A stretch of DNA of 64,000 nucleotides from SKVR01 sp964491395 (GTDB taxonomy: Bacteria > Bacteroidota > Bacteroidia > Bacteroidales > UBA7960): positions 1 through 64,000 of the forward strand of contig CAZBGI010000012.1 in NCBI GenBank assembly GCA_964491395.1. The letters are read 5' to 3'. The position numbers and the translations under genes were made by a program. Numbering within the stretch: position 1 is the stretch's first letter; each line of letters begins with the position of its first letter. Below are positions 26,445 through 36,712 of this stretch, piece after piece. The notes beneath the pieces are model-generated. The model searched no databases, was not told the origin of the DNA, and was given only the letters and a program-made list of their open reading frames with translations.

Positions 26445-26495
26445 GTGTTGTTGAAGCGGTTGTCTTGCCTTTAAGACAGCCGCTTCAGGCAACAC
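26445..26495 (+). terminator. Strong hairpin between the PKD gene and GH16
   Basis: GTGTTG-TT-GAAGCGGTTGTCTT pairs with AAGACAGCCGCTTC-AGG-CAACAC around a six-base loop: about 20 pairs with a small internal bulge. No U-run follows. It could attenuate the transcript or protect the 3' end of the PKD lipoprotein message, which is often made in excess over enzymes. Confidence 0.55.
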
Positions 26496-26527
26496 AACTT
26501 TATCCCATCTTATTAATTTACAATACT

Positions 26528-27655
26528 ATGACGCGAAAGAATCCCCGGCCTATCATGATTATTCTGATGATGGCGCTTGCTGTGGTGAATTTATCATGCT
26601 CGGACAAGACGGAAGAAAATAATACGGATCCCCGGAATCTACAGGTTGAAGTTAATATTGTTGAAGAGACAACGGTTGTGCTTCAGGCCAATGCCCTGAA
26701 TACAGTTGAATACTCTTTTTGGCTTGGCAATGAGTCAGAACCTCATGAAGTGAATAGCACGGGAACTTTTGAGCATAGTTATTTTGAAAGCGGAAATTAC
26801 CAAATTGAGGTGAGGGCTCATGGTGCCAACGGCAGATACCTGCGAAAGGATGTCTATTTTTCCATTGTAATCAGTGACGAAATAGTTACTGTAGATATGG
26901 GATATTCCTCACCCCTTGCCTATGAAGGTTATGATCTTGTCTGGCACGATGAATTTGAAGGTAGTTCCATTAATCCCGATTACTGGGTATTTGAAACAGG
27001 TGATGGTTGCCCCAATCTTTGCGGATGGGGCAATAATGAATGGCAGTATTACAGGCAGGAAAATGCCTGGATAGATCAGGACGAGAATGTCCTGACCATT
27101 GAGGCCCGTCGTGAAAATTTTGGCAACAGCCAGTATACCTCCACCCGGATGAAGACCCAGGGCAAAAAATCGTTTCAGTACGGAAGAATTGATATCAGGG
27201 CACTGCTGCCTAAAGGACAAGGAATCTGGCCTGCCTTGTGGATGTTGGGTGATGATATTACTTCCGCAGGATGGCCCAAATGTGGAGAAATTGACATCAT
27301 GGAAATGATTGGTGGCAGTGGAAGAGAAAATACTACCCATGGCACCTTACATTGGGATAACAACGGGCATAACCATACTGGAGGGTCCTATACCCTTTCT
27401 TCCGGAACCTTTGGAAGCGAATACCATGTGTTCTCTATTTTATGGGATGAAAATTCTATCCAGTGGCTGGTCAATGATGTGCCTTTCCATGAAATAGATA
27501 TTACCCCTTCCCACATGACAGAATTTCATCAGGAATTCTTCTTGTTGTTTAATGTTGCAGTAGGTGGAAACTGGCCGGGCTATCCCGATGAAACCACTGT
27601 TTTCCCACAGCAAATGAAGGTGGATTATGTTCGGGTTTTCCAGCCTGCAGAATGA
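26528..27655 (+). CDS. GH16 endo-beta-1,3-glucanase (laminarinase-like) lipoprotein
   Basis: 375 residues from the ATG at 26528. The lipobox VVNLSC gives a lipid-anchored protein; SDKTEENN follows the cysteine, consistent with surface display. An N-terminal PKD/Ig-like stretch (about 35-130) precedes the GH16 catalytic domain (about 140-373). The catalytic signature E-x-D-x-x-E is in GEIDIMEMIG, nucleophile E254 and acid/base E259. The M before the second glutamate is the beta-bulge form usual in laminarinases and their relatives. FHEFFLLFNVAVGGNWPG-like sequence at the end closes the jelly roll. It should cut beta-1,3-glucan (or mixed 1,3/1,4) at the cell surface ahead of import by the SusCD pair encoded next. 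Confidence 0.93.
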   Translation: MTRKNPRPIMIILMMALAVVNLSCSDKTEENNTDPRNLQVEVNIVEETTVVLQANALNTVEYSFWLGNESEPHEVNSTGTFEHSYFESGNYQIEVRAHGANGRYLRKDVYFSIVISDEIVTVDMGYSSPLAYEGYDLVWHDEFEGSSINPDYWVFETGDGCPNLCGWGNNEWQYYRQENAWIDQDENVLTIEARRENFGNSQYTSTRMKTQGKKSFQYGRIDIRALLPKGQGIWPALWMLGDDITSAGWPKCGEIDIMEMIGGSGRENTTHGTLHWDNNGHNHTGGSYTLSSGTFGSEYHVFSILWDENSIQWLVNDVPFHEIDITPSHMTEFHQEFFLLFNVAVGGNWPGYPDETTVFPQQMKVDYVRVFQPAE

Positions 27656-27741
27656 TCTTTTCCATTTGGCCAGTAAAATAAAACGCATAAGATCCTTTAC
27701 ATACCCTATTTTTTGACAGTTTATCACTAAAAACCTAAATC

Positions 27742-30700
27742 ATGAAAAAAAACGTATTTTGTTTGCTTCTTGTCATTTTCGGGCTGTTGGCCGGAAGTTC
27801 CCTGTACGGGCAGGAAATCAGGGGCAACATCACCGATCAAATTACCGGCGAGTCATTGCCCGGTGCCAATATTGTAGTGGAAGGCACCACTCAGGGTACG
27901 GTGAGCGACTTTGACGGAAAATATTCCCTGAGTCTTTCTCCGGGTGAAACAACGCTCATTTTCTCCTACCTGGGATATGTTTCTGAAGAAATTGTGGTTG
28001 AACTCTCTGAGGGAGAAACCCGCACACTGGATGTAGCGCTCAGTCCTGATATTACTACTTTTGAAGAATTTGTGGTAATCGGTTACGGTACCCAGAAGAA
28101 AAAAGTAGCTACCGGTGCTATTGCCACTGTGGATGCTGAACAAATGACCGAAACCCCCATTTTACGGATTGAGCAGGCCATGCAGGGGCGTACAGCCGGA
28201 GTGCAGGTTACCAATCTTTCTGGTCAGCCGGGAGAAGCTCCTACCGTGCGAATCAGGGGTGCAGGTACCACCCGCAATGCAGAGCCCCTTTATGTAGTGG
28301 ATGGAATGGTGGTTGATGGAATTGATTATCTCAATCCCGGAGATATCGAATCTATGGATGTATTAAAAGATGCAGCATCAGCTGCCATCTATGGTTCGAG
28401 AGCGGCCAACGGTGTTGTCCTTATTACTACCAAATCAGGTGAAAAAGGAAAAATGAGTATTACCTATTCGGGGTATCAGGCCATACAGAATGTGGCTTCT
28501 CCCCTGGAAATGCTCAATGCCGAACAATACCGGATGCTGATGAATGAAGGAGCCCGTAATGCCGGACTTACAGAACCCTTTGATATGAACGAAGTGATTG
28601 AACATGATACCAACTGGCAGGATGAATTGTTTGTATCCAATGCTCCCATGTCTAATCATGAGATCTCAGTAACCGGGGGTAGTGAGCGATCTACCTACGC
28701 TTCTTCCCTGGCCTATTTTTCTCAAGAGGGAATTATTGGCGGGGATAAATCTCTGTTCGATAGGATTACAGCACGTCTGAATGCTACCCATGAAGTAACC
28801 GAATTTATCAATTTCGGAAGCAGTCTTTCCTATTCACATATTACCCGCCGGGGAATTGCCAGCAATACCTCCTTCAATGGAGCTTACAGCAGTGCCCTGA
28901 ATATCGACCCTCTAACACCTGTTTATCAGGAGGATGAAGATATCCTTAGTCAATACCCCTATGATTCTGAACCCGTCGTTACCGATGATGACGGAAACGT
29001 ATATGGCATATCTGATTATGTGGGAGCAGAGATTGTTAATCCTTTGGCCTTACTGGAAACACAACATCCCGAATTCAGGGGCGATAAGCTAATCGGAAAT
29101 ATCTGGGGAGAACTGGAACTCGTTGAAGGATTGAAATTAAGAACCAGCGCAGGTCTGGATTTGGGCTACGGCGTCAATGATTCGCATGTTCCTTTATTTT
29201 TCCTCAATGATGCTCAAAACAATACCCAAAAAACCTCTGTCACGAAAAGCATGTTCCGTACCCGTGCCTGGGATTGGGAAAATACGGTGAATTATACCCG
29301 TCAGTTCGGTGGTCATAATCTATCCTTACTGGCAGGTGTATCGGCGAGACAGGAATTCTTTGAAGATCTTTCCGGGTTCAACGCCGATGTTCCTGTTGAT
29401 GATCCTGATCATGTATATCTTAACCTGGCTACTGATACCGTTTGGACAGCCAGTGGAGGTGCCAGTCATTACGCGTTGCACTCCCAGTTTGGTAGAATTC
29501 TATACGATTATGAGAGTCGCTACTCCTTAAATGTAAGTTTAAGAAGGGATTATTCATCCAATTTCGGGTCCAACTATCGCTTTGGTTTTTTCCCTTCCGT
29601 GGGGACTACATGGATTATCAGTGAAGAAAACTTTTTCCCCCAGCTATCCCAGCTCGATATTCTTAAGGTGAGAGCTTCCTGGGGTATCAACGGAAATGAC
29701 AAAATTGGTCTGTATCAGTATATCTCCAGAATCGATAAAAGCAGGGGCTATATCTTTGGTGGAGGAAGAGCCTTTGGTGCTTCTCCTGTCTCTGTCCCCA
29801 ATGAAGATATCAAATGGGAAGAATCCGAGCAGCTCAACATTGCGCTCGATTTTGGCTGGTTCAATAACCGGCTTACCGGTTCGGTGGATTATTATGTAAA
29901 AACCACCCGCGATCTGCTGGAGATTATTGATATCCCCGGCCACGTCGGCAATGATCCCTCGTTTGCCAATGTGGGAAGTGTCAGAAACCGGGGTGTTGAA
30001 ATGAGTCTTGACTGGAGAAATTCTTCCGGCGATTTTAACTATTCCATTGGAGCCAATGCCACCTACAATCACAACGAAATGATTAAAATTGGTAACGAAG
30101 AGGGTGTACTGCCCGGTGCGTCCTGGTCCATTGCCGGTATGGTTACCCGTGCAGAACTGGGTTTACCCATTGCCTATTTTTATGGCTATGTTACCGATGG
30201 AATTTTCCAGAATCAGGCCGAGGTATTTCAGCATGTCAGCAGCACTGGCCAGGTATTACAACCCAATGCCAAACCCGGGGATGTGAGATTTGTGGATGTG
30301 GATGGCGATGGAAGAATTACTCCTGAAGATCGCACCATGATAGGGAGCCCCACTCCAGACTGGACATTGGGTGTAAACGGAAGTTTCGACTACAGACAGT
30401 TTGATTTTAGTTTCCTCCTGATAGGAAGTTATGGAAATGATGTGTTCAACGGCATTCAGCGCCGTGACCTACGTTACACCAACCGTACAGTGGACGCTTT
30501 AGACCGCTGGACCGGCGAAGGAACCTCCAATACTACCCCCCGCTACACATGGGTCGATACCAACAATAACGAAAGAGTTTCTGACCTTTATATTGAAGAC
30601 GGGTCTTTCCTCAGGGTAAAAAACATCCAGATAGGATATACCTTACCTATGAGTGTTCTCAACAGAATCAAATCTAATTCATGGAGATTCTATATTTCTG

Positions 30701-30840
30701 CTGAAAACCTCTTTACCCTCACCAACTATAGTGGTGCAGATCCTGAAATCGGAGCTATGAGCTCTTTTGATATCGGAATTGACCGGGGAGTTTACCCTCA
30801 TGCCCGTACCTGGAGATTGGGAACTTCTATTTCGTTTTAA
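27742..30840 (+). CDS. SusC/RagA-family TonB-linked outer-membrane transporter
   Basis: 1032 residues. Signal peptide (MKKNVFCLLLVIFGLLAGSSLYG), then the CarboxypepD_reg domain typical of the family (IRGNITDQITGESLPGANI), the VVIGYGTQKKK segment before the plug, the plug domain (QGRTAGVQVTNLSGQPG ... AAIYGSRAANGVVLITTK) and a 22-strand barrel ending in WRLGTSISF. It imports oligosaccharides with its SusD lid protein, using TonB energy. Neighbouring GH16 and GH3 point to beta-glucan oligomers. It starts 86 bases after GH16 and is followed after 21 bases by susD. Confidence 0.96.
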   Translation: MKKNVFCLLLVIFGLLAGSSLYGQEIRGNITDQITGESLPGANIVVEGTTQGTVSDFDGKYSLSLSPGETTLIFSYLGYVSEEIVVELSEGETRTLDVALSPDITTFEEFVVIGYGTQKKKVATGAIATVDAEQMTETPILRIEQAMQGRTAGVQVTNLSGQPGEAPTVRIRGAGTTRNAEPLYVVDGMVVDGIDYLNPGDIESMDVLKDAASAAIYGSRAANGVVLITTKSGEKGKMSITYSGYQAIQNVASPLEMLNAEQYRMLMNEGARNAGLTEPFDMNEVIEHDTNWQDELFVSNAPMSNHEISVTGGSERSTYASSLAYFSQEGIIGGDKSLFDRITARLNATHEVTEFINFGSSLSYSHITRRGIASNTSFNGAYSSALNIDPLTPVYQEDEDILSQYPYDSEPVVTDDDGNVYGISDYVGAEIVNPLALLETQHPEFRGDKLIGNIWGELELVEGLKLRTSAGLDLGYGVNDSHVPLFFLNDAQNNTQKTSVTKSMFRTRAWDWENTVNYTRQFGGHNLSLLAGVSARQEFFEDLSGFNADVPVDDPDHVYLNLATDTVWTASGGASHYALHSQFGRILYDYESRYSLNVSLRRDYSSNFGSNYRFGFFPSVGTTWIISEENFFPQLSQLDILKVRASWGINGNDKIGLYQYISRIDKSRGYIFGGGRAFGASPVSVPNEDIKWEESEQLNIALDFGWFNNRLTGSVDYYVKTTRDLLEIIDIPGHVGNDPSFANVGSVRNRGVEMSLDWRNSSGDFNYSIGANATYNHNEMIKIGNEEGVLPGASWSIAGMVTRAELGLPIAYFYGYVTDGIFQNQAEVFQHVSSTGQVLQPNAKPGDVRFVDVDGDGRITPEDRTMIGSPTPDWTLGVNGSFDYRQFDFSFLLIGSYGNDVFNGIQRRDLRYTNRTVDALDRWTGEGTSNTTPRYTWVDTNNNERVSDLYIEDGSFLRVKNIQIGYTLPMSVLNRIKSNSWRFYISAENLFTLTNYSGADPEIGAMSSFDIGIDRGVYPHARTWRLGTSISF

Positions 30841-30861
30841 TTCATTAAATAGCCTACAACA

Positions 30862-32418
30862 ATGAAAAATAAAATATTTGCCGCAGTTGCAGCATTGCTG
30901 TTTACTTCACTGTTTTATTCATGCAGCGAAGAGTTTCTCGACCTCGAACCTCTTGATGAGGAGGTAACTTCTAATTTTTACCGCACCCAGGAAGAAGCAT
31001 ACCAGGCATTGGTCGCTATTTACGACGTGCTGACTTACCAAAGTACCCCGGGAGTCAGCTGGGCTCCTTTTATAACAGTATCTGACGTACTGTCTGATGA
31101 TGCTTTTGCAGGGGGTGGTGATGCCAACGACGGGGCTAACTTTGATCAGCTCAACCAATGGAATATTTCCACCACCAGCGTGGTGGCTCATTCCATCTGG
31201 ATCAAAAACTACATAGGAGTCTACAGGGCAAACCTGTATCTTGAAGTAATTGATGACATTGAGGCGAGTGATGAATTCAAACAAAGAACCATCGCTGAGG
31301 CTAAATTCCTGCGGGCTTATTTTTACCTGGAGCAGGTACGGTTTTTCGAAAATATTCCTTTAATCCTGGAAACTATCAGTGGCCCTTCAGAATATATACA
31401 GCCCCAAAATACACCTCAGGAAGTATACAATCAAATAGCACTCGATTTGGTGGAAGCTATAGCCGACCTCCCTGAAGAAGTTTCTGCAGAGGAAGCAGGC
31501 AGGATTACCAAATGGGCCGCACAAGGTCTGCTGGCCCGTGCCTTTTTATTTTATGATGGTGTTTATGGTGGCAGCCTGGAGGCAGGAGATGTTACCGTTG
31601 ATCGCACTTATGCATTGGCGCAGCTGGAAGATCTTATTCAAAACAGTGGACATGATTTGTTTGATGATTATTCTCTCAACTTCAGCCTTGACGGTGAATT
31701 TGGCGTAGAATCTGTTTTTGAAATATCCTACGGCGATTCACCCGAGTGGTGGGATTGGGAATACGCACGGGGAGGAAATGGAAATCTGGCTGCCCAAATG
31801 CAGGGCCCCAGAGTTTCAGGATCAGACAACTGGGACAGGGGCTGGAGTTTCGCGCCTGTAAATCACAAACTGGCCCTGTTCATGGAAGATGATCCTCGTT
31901 TTGAACATACCATTTTGCTGGAAGAAGAATTAGACGGCACCTTGTCCAAAGGATATCAGCATACAGGCTATTTTTCCAAAAAATACAGTTCTGATGCAGA
32001 ACACTGGGGGTCAGGCGGACAGTTCGAGTTGAATCGTACGGCCAATCACCGCGTGATTCGCTTTTCTGATGTATTGCTTATGGCTGCCGAACTGGACAGC
32101 CCCAGCAAACAGGATTATCTTGACAGGGTAAGAGATCGCGTAGGACTGGAAAGTGTACCGGCTACCATGGAAAATATCCTTCGGGAGCGTCGACTGGAAC
32201 TTTCTCTGGAAGGAATCCGTCTATATGACGTGTTACGTCAAGGTACGGCCTATGCCAACCAGGAATTTACTCATTCTGGCATCAGGGGTCCCAACTATGA
32301 AGGGGATCAGCAAATCTTCGACGTAACCTTCAATCCTGCAACACGCGGCTTCCTGCCCATACCGCAAACAGAAATAGACTTGATGGAAGGAGCTTTTACA
32401 CAAAATGACGGGTATTAA
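30862..32418 (+). CDS. SusD/RagB-family glycan-binding lipoprotein
   Basis: 518 residues, lipobox LFYSC with SEEFLDLEP after it, the usual start of SusD proteins. Helical TPR-like N-terminal half (AEAKFLRAYFYLEQVRFFENIPLI is the family hallmark), and the C-terminal RagB part with ILRERRLELSLEGIRLYDVLR and the terminal GFLPIPQTEIDL. It forms the lid of the SusC barrel and binds the glycan at the cell surface. It follows susC by 21 bases and is followed by a hairpin at 32438-32497. Confidence 0.96.
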   Translation: MKNKIFAAVAALLFTSLFYSCSEEFLDLEPLDEEVTSNFYRTQEEAYQALVAIYDVLTYQSTPGVSWAPFITVSDVLSDDAFAGGGDANDGANFDQLNQWNISTTSVVAHSIWIKNYIGVYRANLYLEVIDDIEASDEFKQRTIAEAKFLRAYFYLEQVRFFENIPLILETISGPSEYIQPQNTPQEVYNQIALDLVEAIADLPEEVSAEEAGRITKWAAQGLLARAFLFYDGVYGGSLEAGDVTVDRTYALAQLEDLIQNSGHDLFDDYSLNFSLDGEFGVESVFEISYGDSPEWWDWEYARGGNGNLAAQMQGPRVSGSDNWDRGWSFAPVNHKLALFMEDDPRFEHTILLEEELDGTLSKGYQHTGYFSKKYSSDAEHWGSGGQFELNRTANHRVIRFSDVLLMAAELDSPSKQDYLDRVRDRVGLESVPATMENILRERRLELSLEGIRLYDVLRQGTAYANQEFTHSGIRGPNYEGDQQIFDVTFNPATRGFLPIPQTEIDLMEGAFTQNDGY

Positions 32419-32437
32419 AATAGTCTGATATATCCTT

Positions 32438-32497
32438 CTTCCCGCCTGCCGGATGTCGTTAGCATGACATCTCTGACATCCGGCAGGGCGCGGGAAG
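32438..32497 (+). terminator. Hairpin after susD
   Basis: CTTCCCGC-CTGCCGGATGTC pairs with GACATCCGGCAG-GGC-GCGGGAAG: two stacked stems around a 17-base loop, followed only by TTT. Likely a partial terminator or mRNA-stability element separating susCD from the downstream enzymes. Confidence 0.55.
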
Positions 32498-32614
32498 TTT
32501 CAGGAAAAAATACACCAGGATTTCTACCTGATGTAAGCTGAAATTCAATGATTGCATGGATGACTTATTGGTCAGCACAACCATCGTTTGGCTCATTTTT
32601 TCTAATAATGGACT

Positions 32615-35034
32615 ATGAAGGCACTTCAAAAAAAAAGCAATACTGTCTGGTCAATTATTTTGGTCATGGCATCACTCATATTATTTCATGGCTGCAACGG
32701 TTCTGGCTCAATGGATAAAAAGGAAAAGAATATTGAAGAATTGCTTTCTCAAATGACCCTTGAGGAAAAAATAGGTCAGTTGATGCAGAAGAATGCGGAT
32801 CACCCGCAGTTGGGTGAGCTAATCTCTCAAGGGTTATTAGGCTCAATACTCAATGAGTCAGACCCTGATAGATTATATCAATGGCAAAAACTTGCCGTAG
32901 AGAAAAGCCGGTTGGGTATCCCCTTATTGATTGGTCGAGATGTGATTCATGGCTACAAAACGATTTTTCCCATCCCTCTGGGGCAGGCTGCCANNNNNNN
33001 NNNNNNNNNNNNNNNNNNNNNNNNNNNNNNNNNNNNNNNNNNNNNNNNNNNNNNNNNNNNNNNNNNNNNNNNNNNNNNNNNNNNNNNNNNNNNGATGTGA
33101 TTCATGGCTACAAAACGATTTTTCCCATCCCTCTGGGGCAGGCTGCCAGCTGGAATCCTGACCTGGTGGAGCAGGGAGCACGGATAGCTGCCATTGAAGC
33201 AGCTTCCATGGGGGTAAACTGGAGCTTTGCTCCCATGGTAGACGTAACCCGCGACCCCCGCTGGGGTCGTATCGCCGAGAGTTTTGGTGAAGATCATTTG
33301 CTGAATGGGTTGTTTGGATCCGCTGTGGTACGGGGTTTTCAAGGGGATGACCTTGCTGACCCCACCACCATTGCAGCTTGTGTAAAACACTTTTCCGCTT
33401 ATGGGTGGGCCGAAGGCGGACGCGACTATAATTCGGCCCATATTCCGGAAAACGAACTGTTCGATATTGTGCTGCCTCCATTCAAAATGTGCATCGAGGC
33501 AGGTGCTGCTTCTGTGATGACCGCTTTTAACGATATCAATGGCATCCCGGCTACCGGCCACTTATTTCTCAACCATGAAATCCTGCGTCAGCAATGGGGT
33601 TTTGACGGTGTGCTGCTCAGCGACTGGGAGTCTGTGGTGCAGATGGTTGATCATGGCTATACACCTAACGAAAAAGAAGCAGCTTATAAAGCCATGACTG
33701 CCTCTCTGGATATGGAAATGGCCAGTACAGCCTATGAGAGTTATCTGCAGGAATTGATCAAAGAAGATCGGATCAATGAACGGCAAATTGATGATGCTGT
33801 AAGAAGAATACTGCGATTAAAATATGACCTGGGATTGTTTGACAATCCCTATCCTTTTCTTTCAGATTTTCCATCACTGCTGGATTCAGCCCACCTGGAA
33901 GCAGCCAAGCAAATGGCTGTGGAAAGTACCGTGCTTTTGAAAAACCAGGAAACACTGCCATTGGATGCCCAGGTTCGGCACATAGCAGTCATAGGCCCCC
34001 TGGCAGATGCCCCGCATGACCAGATGGGCACCTGGGTGTTTGATGGCGAAAAGCAACATACCGTTACACCTTTGCAAGCTCTTAGGGAGCATGCCGCTGA
34101 AAACGGCATGGAGATTTTTTACCACCGCGCTCTGCCTTTAAGCAGATCCAAAGAAATTACTGACCGGCAAGCTATTATCGGGGATGTGAAAAAGTCTGAT
34201 GTGGTATTGTTGTTTCTTGGCGAAGAATCCATCCTTTCGGGAGAAGCCCATAGCCTGGCTAATATTGATTTGCAGGGCGCACAGGAAGAACTGGTTCAGC
34301 TTGTGGCAGGGGAGGGGAAACCTGTTGTCGGGATTATCATGGCCGGGAGACCGGTTACTTTTGAAAAAGTGGAACCCTTACTTGATGCTGTTTTGTACGC
34401 ATGGCATCCTGGTACCATGGGTGGTCCGGCCATTGCTGATTTGCTGTTTGGCAAAGTTTCCCCATCAGGGAAACTACCTGTTACATTTCCGCGGCATGTG
34501 GGGCAGATTCCCATTTATTACAACCATAAAAATACCGGAAAACCTGCAACCTACGAAACCTGGATGCATATTGACGATATTCCTGAGGAAGCCGTTCAGT
34601 ATTCCCTGGGAAATACCTCTCATTACCTGGATTATGGTTTTGAGCCAATGTATCCGTTTGGCTTTGGACTTACCTATTCTTCTTTTGAGCTTACCAACCT
34701 GGCATTAAATAAACAACAGCTCGCCACTGAAGATACGATTGAAGTATCAGTTAGTTTGCAGAATACCGGCAACAGAGAGGCAGCTCAGGTTGTGCAACTT
34801 TATACACGTCAGCTTTTTGGCAGCAGAGTCCGTCCGGTAAAAGAACTCAGAGATTTCCGGAAAGTAAAACTTGTACCCGGGCAGAAACAAATAATTACAT
34901 TTCAATTACATCCAAACGACTTAGGATTTCACAATCCGGAAATGGAATATATAACCGAACCCGGGGAATACCTGCTTTGGGTAGGATTAGACTCTCGGTC
35001 GGGTTTGGAAACTGCTTTTGAAATCATAGAATAA
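32615..35034 (+). CDS. GH3 beta-glucosidase lipoprotein, interrupted by an artificial assembly gap
   Basis: Lipobox LILFHGC, then a GH3 N-terminal barrel (EKNIEELLSQMTLEEKIGQL, GRDVIHGYKTIFPIPLGQAA, VDVTRDPRWGRIAESFGED), the nucleophile aspartate in GFDGVLLSDWESV, the alpha/beta sandwich (LLKNQETLPLD ... VVLLFLGEESILSGEA) and a fibronectin III-like C-terminal domain (YPFGFGLTYSSFELTNL). The 100 N at 32994-33093 are flanked by an identical 55-base copy on each side. Removing 155 bases gives 2265 bases, 754 codons plus stop, in frame, with the nucleophile at D285. It should release glucose from imported beta-glucan oligomers in the periplasm. As printed, the gene would be miscalled as two overlapping frames. 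Confidence 0.93.
32939..33148. other. Scaffold gap of 100 N with 55-base duplicated flanks
   Basis: 32939-32993 equals 33094-33148 over 55 bases, with exactly 100 Ns between. Same pattern as at 1601-1810: two contig ends overlapping by one k-mer were scaffolded without merging. Collapsing the copies restores the GH3 frame, so there is no sign of missing sequence. Confidence 0.95.
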
Positions 35035-35062
35035 TCATCATACCCAATGTAGTACTGTAGCA

Positions 35063-36631
35063 ATGAGAAAAAACACGTATACCATTTATATTTCCCTGAT
35101 TGTTGCCCTGGGAGGATTTCTGATGGGGTTTGACAGCGCGGTCATTTCCGGTGCTACCCCTTTTTATCGTGAAACATACGGATTGAATTCCGGCTCCATG
35201 TTGATTGGATTTTCGGTTAGTTCACTCATCCTGGGTGCCATCATCGGAAATATATCCGCCGGAAAGCTGGCTGACCACTTTGGACGAAGGATGGTGCTGA
35301 TGTTTACGGCCGTTTTGTTTACCCTTAGCGCTTTAACTACTGCCCTTGCTCCTGATATTATTGTTTTTCTGATAGCTCGAATCGTAGGTGGGCTGGGCGT
35401 TGGAATGGCTATTTTGGTGGCTCCCATGTATATTGCAGAAATTGCTCCCCGCAAACTCCGGGGCAAGCTGGTTACTTTTAATCAACTCAATATTGTAGTG
35501 GGTATTTCTGTGGCTTATTTCTCCAATTACTATTTCCAGCAAACCATCGCCGATCCGGATCTGAAATGGAGGATTATGCTGGGTGTGGAAGCGGTTCCTG
35601 CCGTATTGTACCTGTTTTTGTTGTTTATCGTTCCGCGCAGTCCACGCTGGCTTATGCAAAAGGGAGATAATCATGAAGCGCTGAATGTTTTGAAAAGAAT
35701 TCATGGCGAAGTGCAATCGCTCATCGTGTACAAGGAAATCGAAAAAAGCTTGCGCGAAGAGCTTAACAAAGATAAAGCACGCTGGGCAGATGTTTTTTCC
35801 CACCGGATGAAGCTGGTGCTCATTATTGGATTTGGAATTGCCTTTTTTCAGCAGATAACTGGCATCAATGCAATATTTTACTATGCTCCCATGATTTTTG
35901 AAATGGCTGGCGGGGGCAAAGATGCAGCTTTTCTGCAAGCTGCCATCCTTGGAGTCACCAATGTAGTAATGACCGTGGTTGCTATGTTTCTTATTGACAG
36001 TTTGGGTCGTAAACCACTTCTGTATATTGGAGCCACAGGCATCTTCACATCCCTGGCTATTGTTGGCTTTTCATTCCACAATGCCAAATACAACATTGAT
36101 GAGGCTTCTATGGAAGCACTTACAACAGAGATTGTACAAATGGATCCGGTGGCGTTTCATCTGGACAATATTGCAGCACTGGAAGATTTGAAAGGAGTCG
36201 TTTTCGTCAACGAAGTTGCCTTTTTCGAAATGGTGAAAGAGAAAGTTGGTCAGGACACCTATAATAGTTTTAAAGAAATCATTCTTAAACACAGCATAGC
36301 CATCAATGGCATATGGGTGTTAATCGGACTGCTTTTGTTTGTGGCTTCTTTTGCCATCAGCATGGGCCCTGTGATGTGGACATTGCTTTCAGAGATATTC
36401 CCCAATAAACTCAGAGGTCTTGCTATCTCTATCATGGGGTTTTGGAACTCAATTGTGAGCTTTTCTGTCGCTACCGTTTTTCCTGCTCAACTCGAATATA
36501 TGGGATCCGGAAACACCTACCTGATTTATTCGTTTTTCGGATTGCTTACCCTGCTGTTTGTTTGGCGCTTTGTGCCAGAAACCAAGGGAAAGTCGCTGGA
36601 AGAACTGGAAGAAAAGCTGATATTAAAATAA
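35063..36631 (+). CDS. Sugar porter family MFS transporter
   Basis: 522 residues with 12 predicted membrane helices, in the inner membrane. Sugar-porter signatures are clear: GFDSAVISGA in helix 1, GRRMVL after helix 2, PMYIAEIAPRKLRGKLV after helix 4, QQITGINAIFYYAP in helix 7, and PETKGKSLEELEE at the end. It probably brings glucose released by the GH3 enzyme into the cell, by proton symport. The odd feature is an extra segment of about 80 mostly polar residues (about 350-425, HNAKYNIDEASME ... ILKHSIAINGI) between helices 9 and 10, making it longer than the usual 440-480 residues. It starts 28 bases after GH3. Confidence 0.93.
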   Translation: MRKNTYTIYISLIVALGGFLMGFDSAVISGATPFYRETYGLNSGSMLIGFSVSSLILGAIIGNISAGKLADHFGRRMVLMFTAVLFTLSALTTALAPDIIVFLIARIVGGLGVGMAILVAPMYIAEIAPRKLRGKLVTFNQLNIVVGISVAYFSNYYFQQTIADPDLKWRIMLGVEAVPAVLYLFLLFIVPRSPRWLMQKGDNHEALNVLKRIHGEVQSLIVYKEIEKSLREELNKDKARWADVFSHRMKLVLIIGFGIAFFQQITGINAIFYYAPMIFEMAGGGKDAAFLQAAILGVTNVVMTVVAMFLIDSLGRKPLLYIGATGIFTSLAIVGFSFHNAKYNIDEASMEALTTEIVQMDPVAFHLDNIAALEDLKGVVFVNEVAFFEMVKEKVGQDTYNSFKEIILKHSIAINGIWVLIGLLLFVASFAISMGPVMWTLLSEIFPNKLRGLAISIMGFWNSIVSFSVATVFPAQLEYMGSGNTYLIYSFFGLLTLLFVWRFVPETKGKSLEELEEKLILK

Positions 36632-36712
36632 CTTATGAATTTAACATATTGATGGTTGGATGCAAAACAGGTCAGGAATCCCAATGGCCCGCATTTTAGA
36701 AAAATACAAACT

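Noticed and set aside
32881..35034. A separate second GH3 frame starting within the first
   Set aside because: It arises from the frame shift caused by the artificial gap; merging the 55-base flanks gives one gene.
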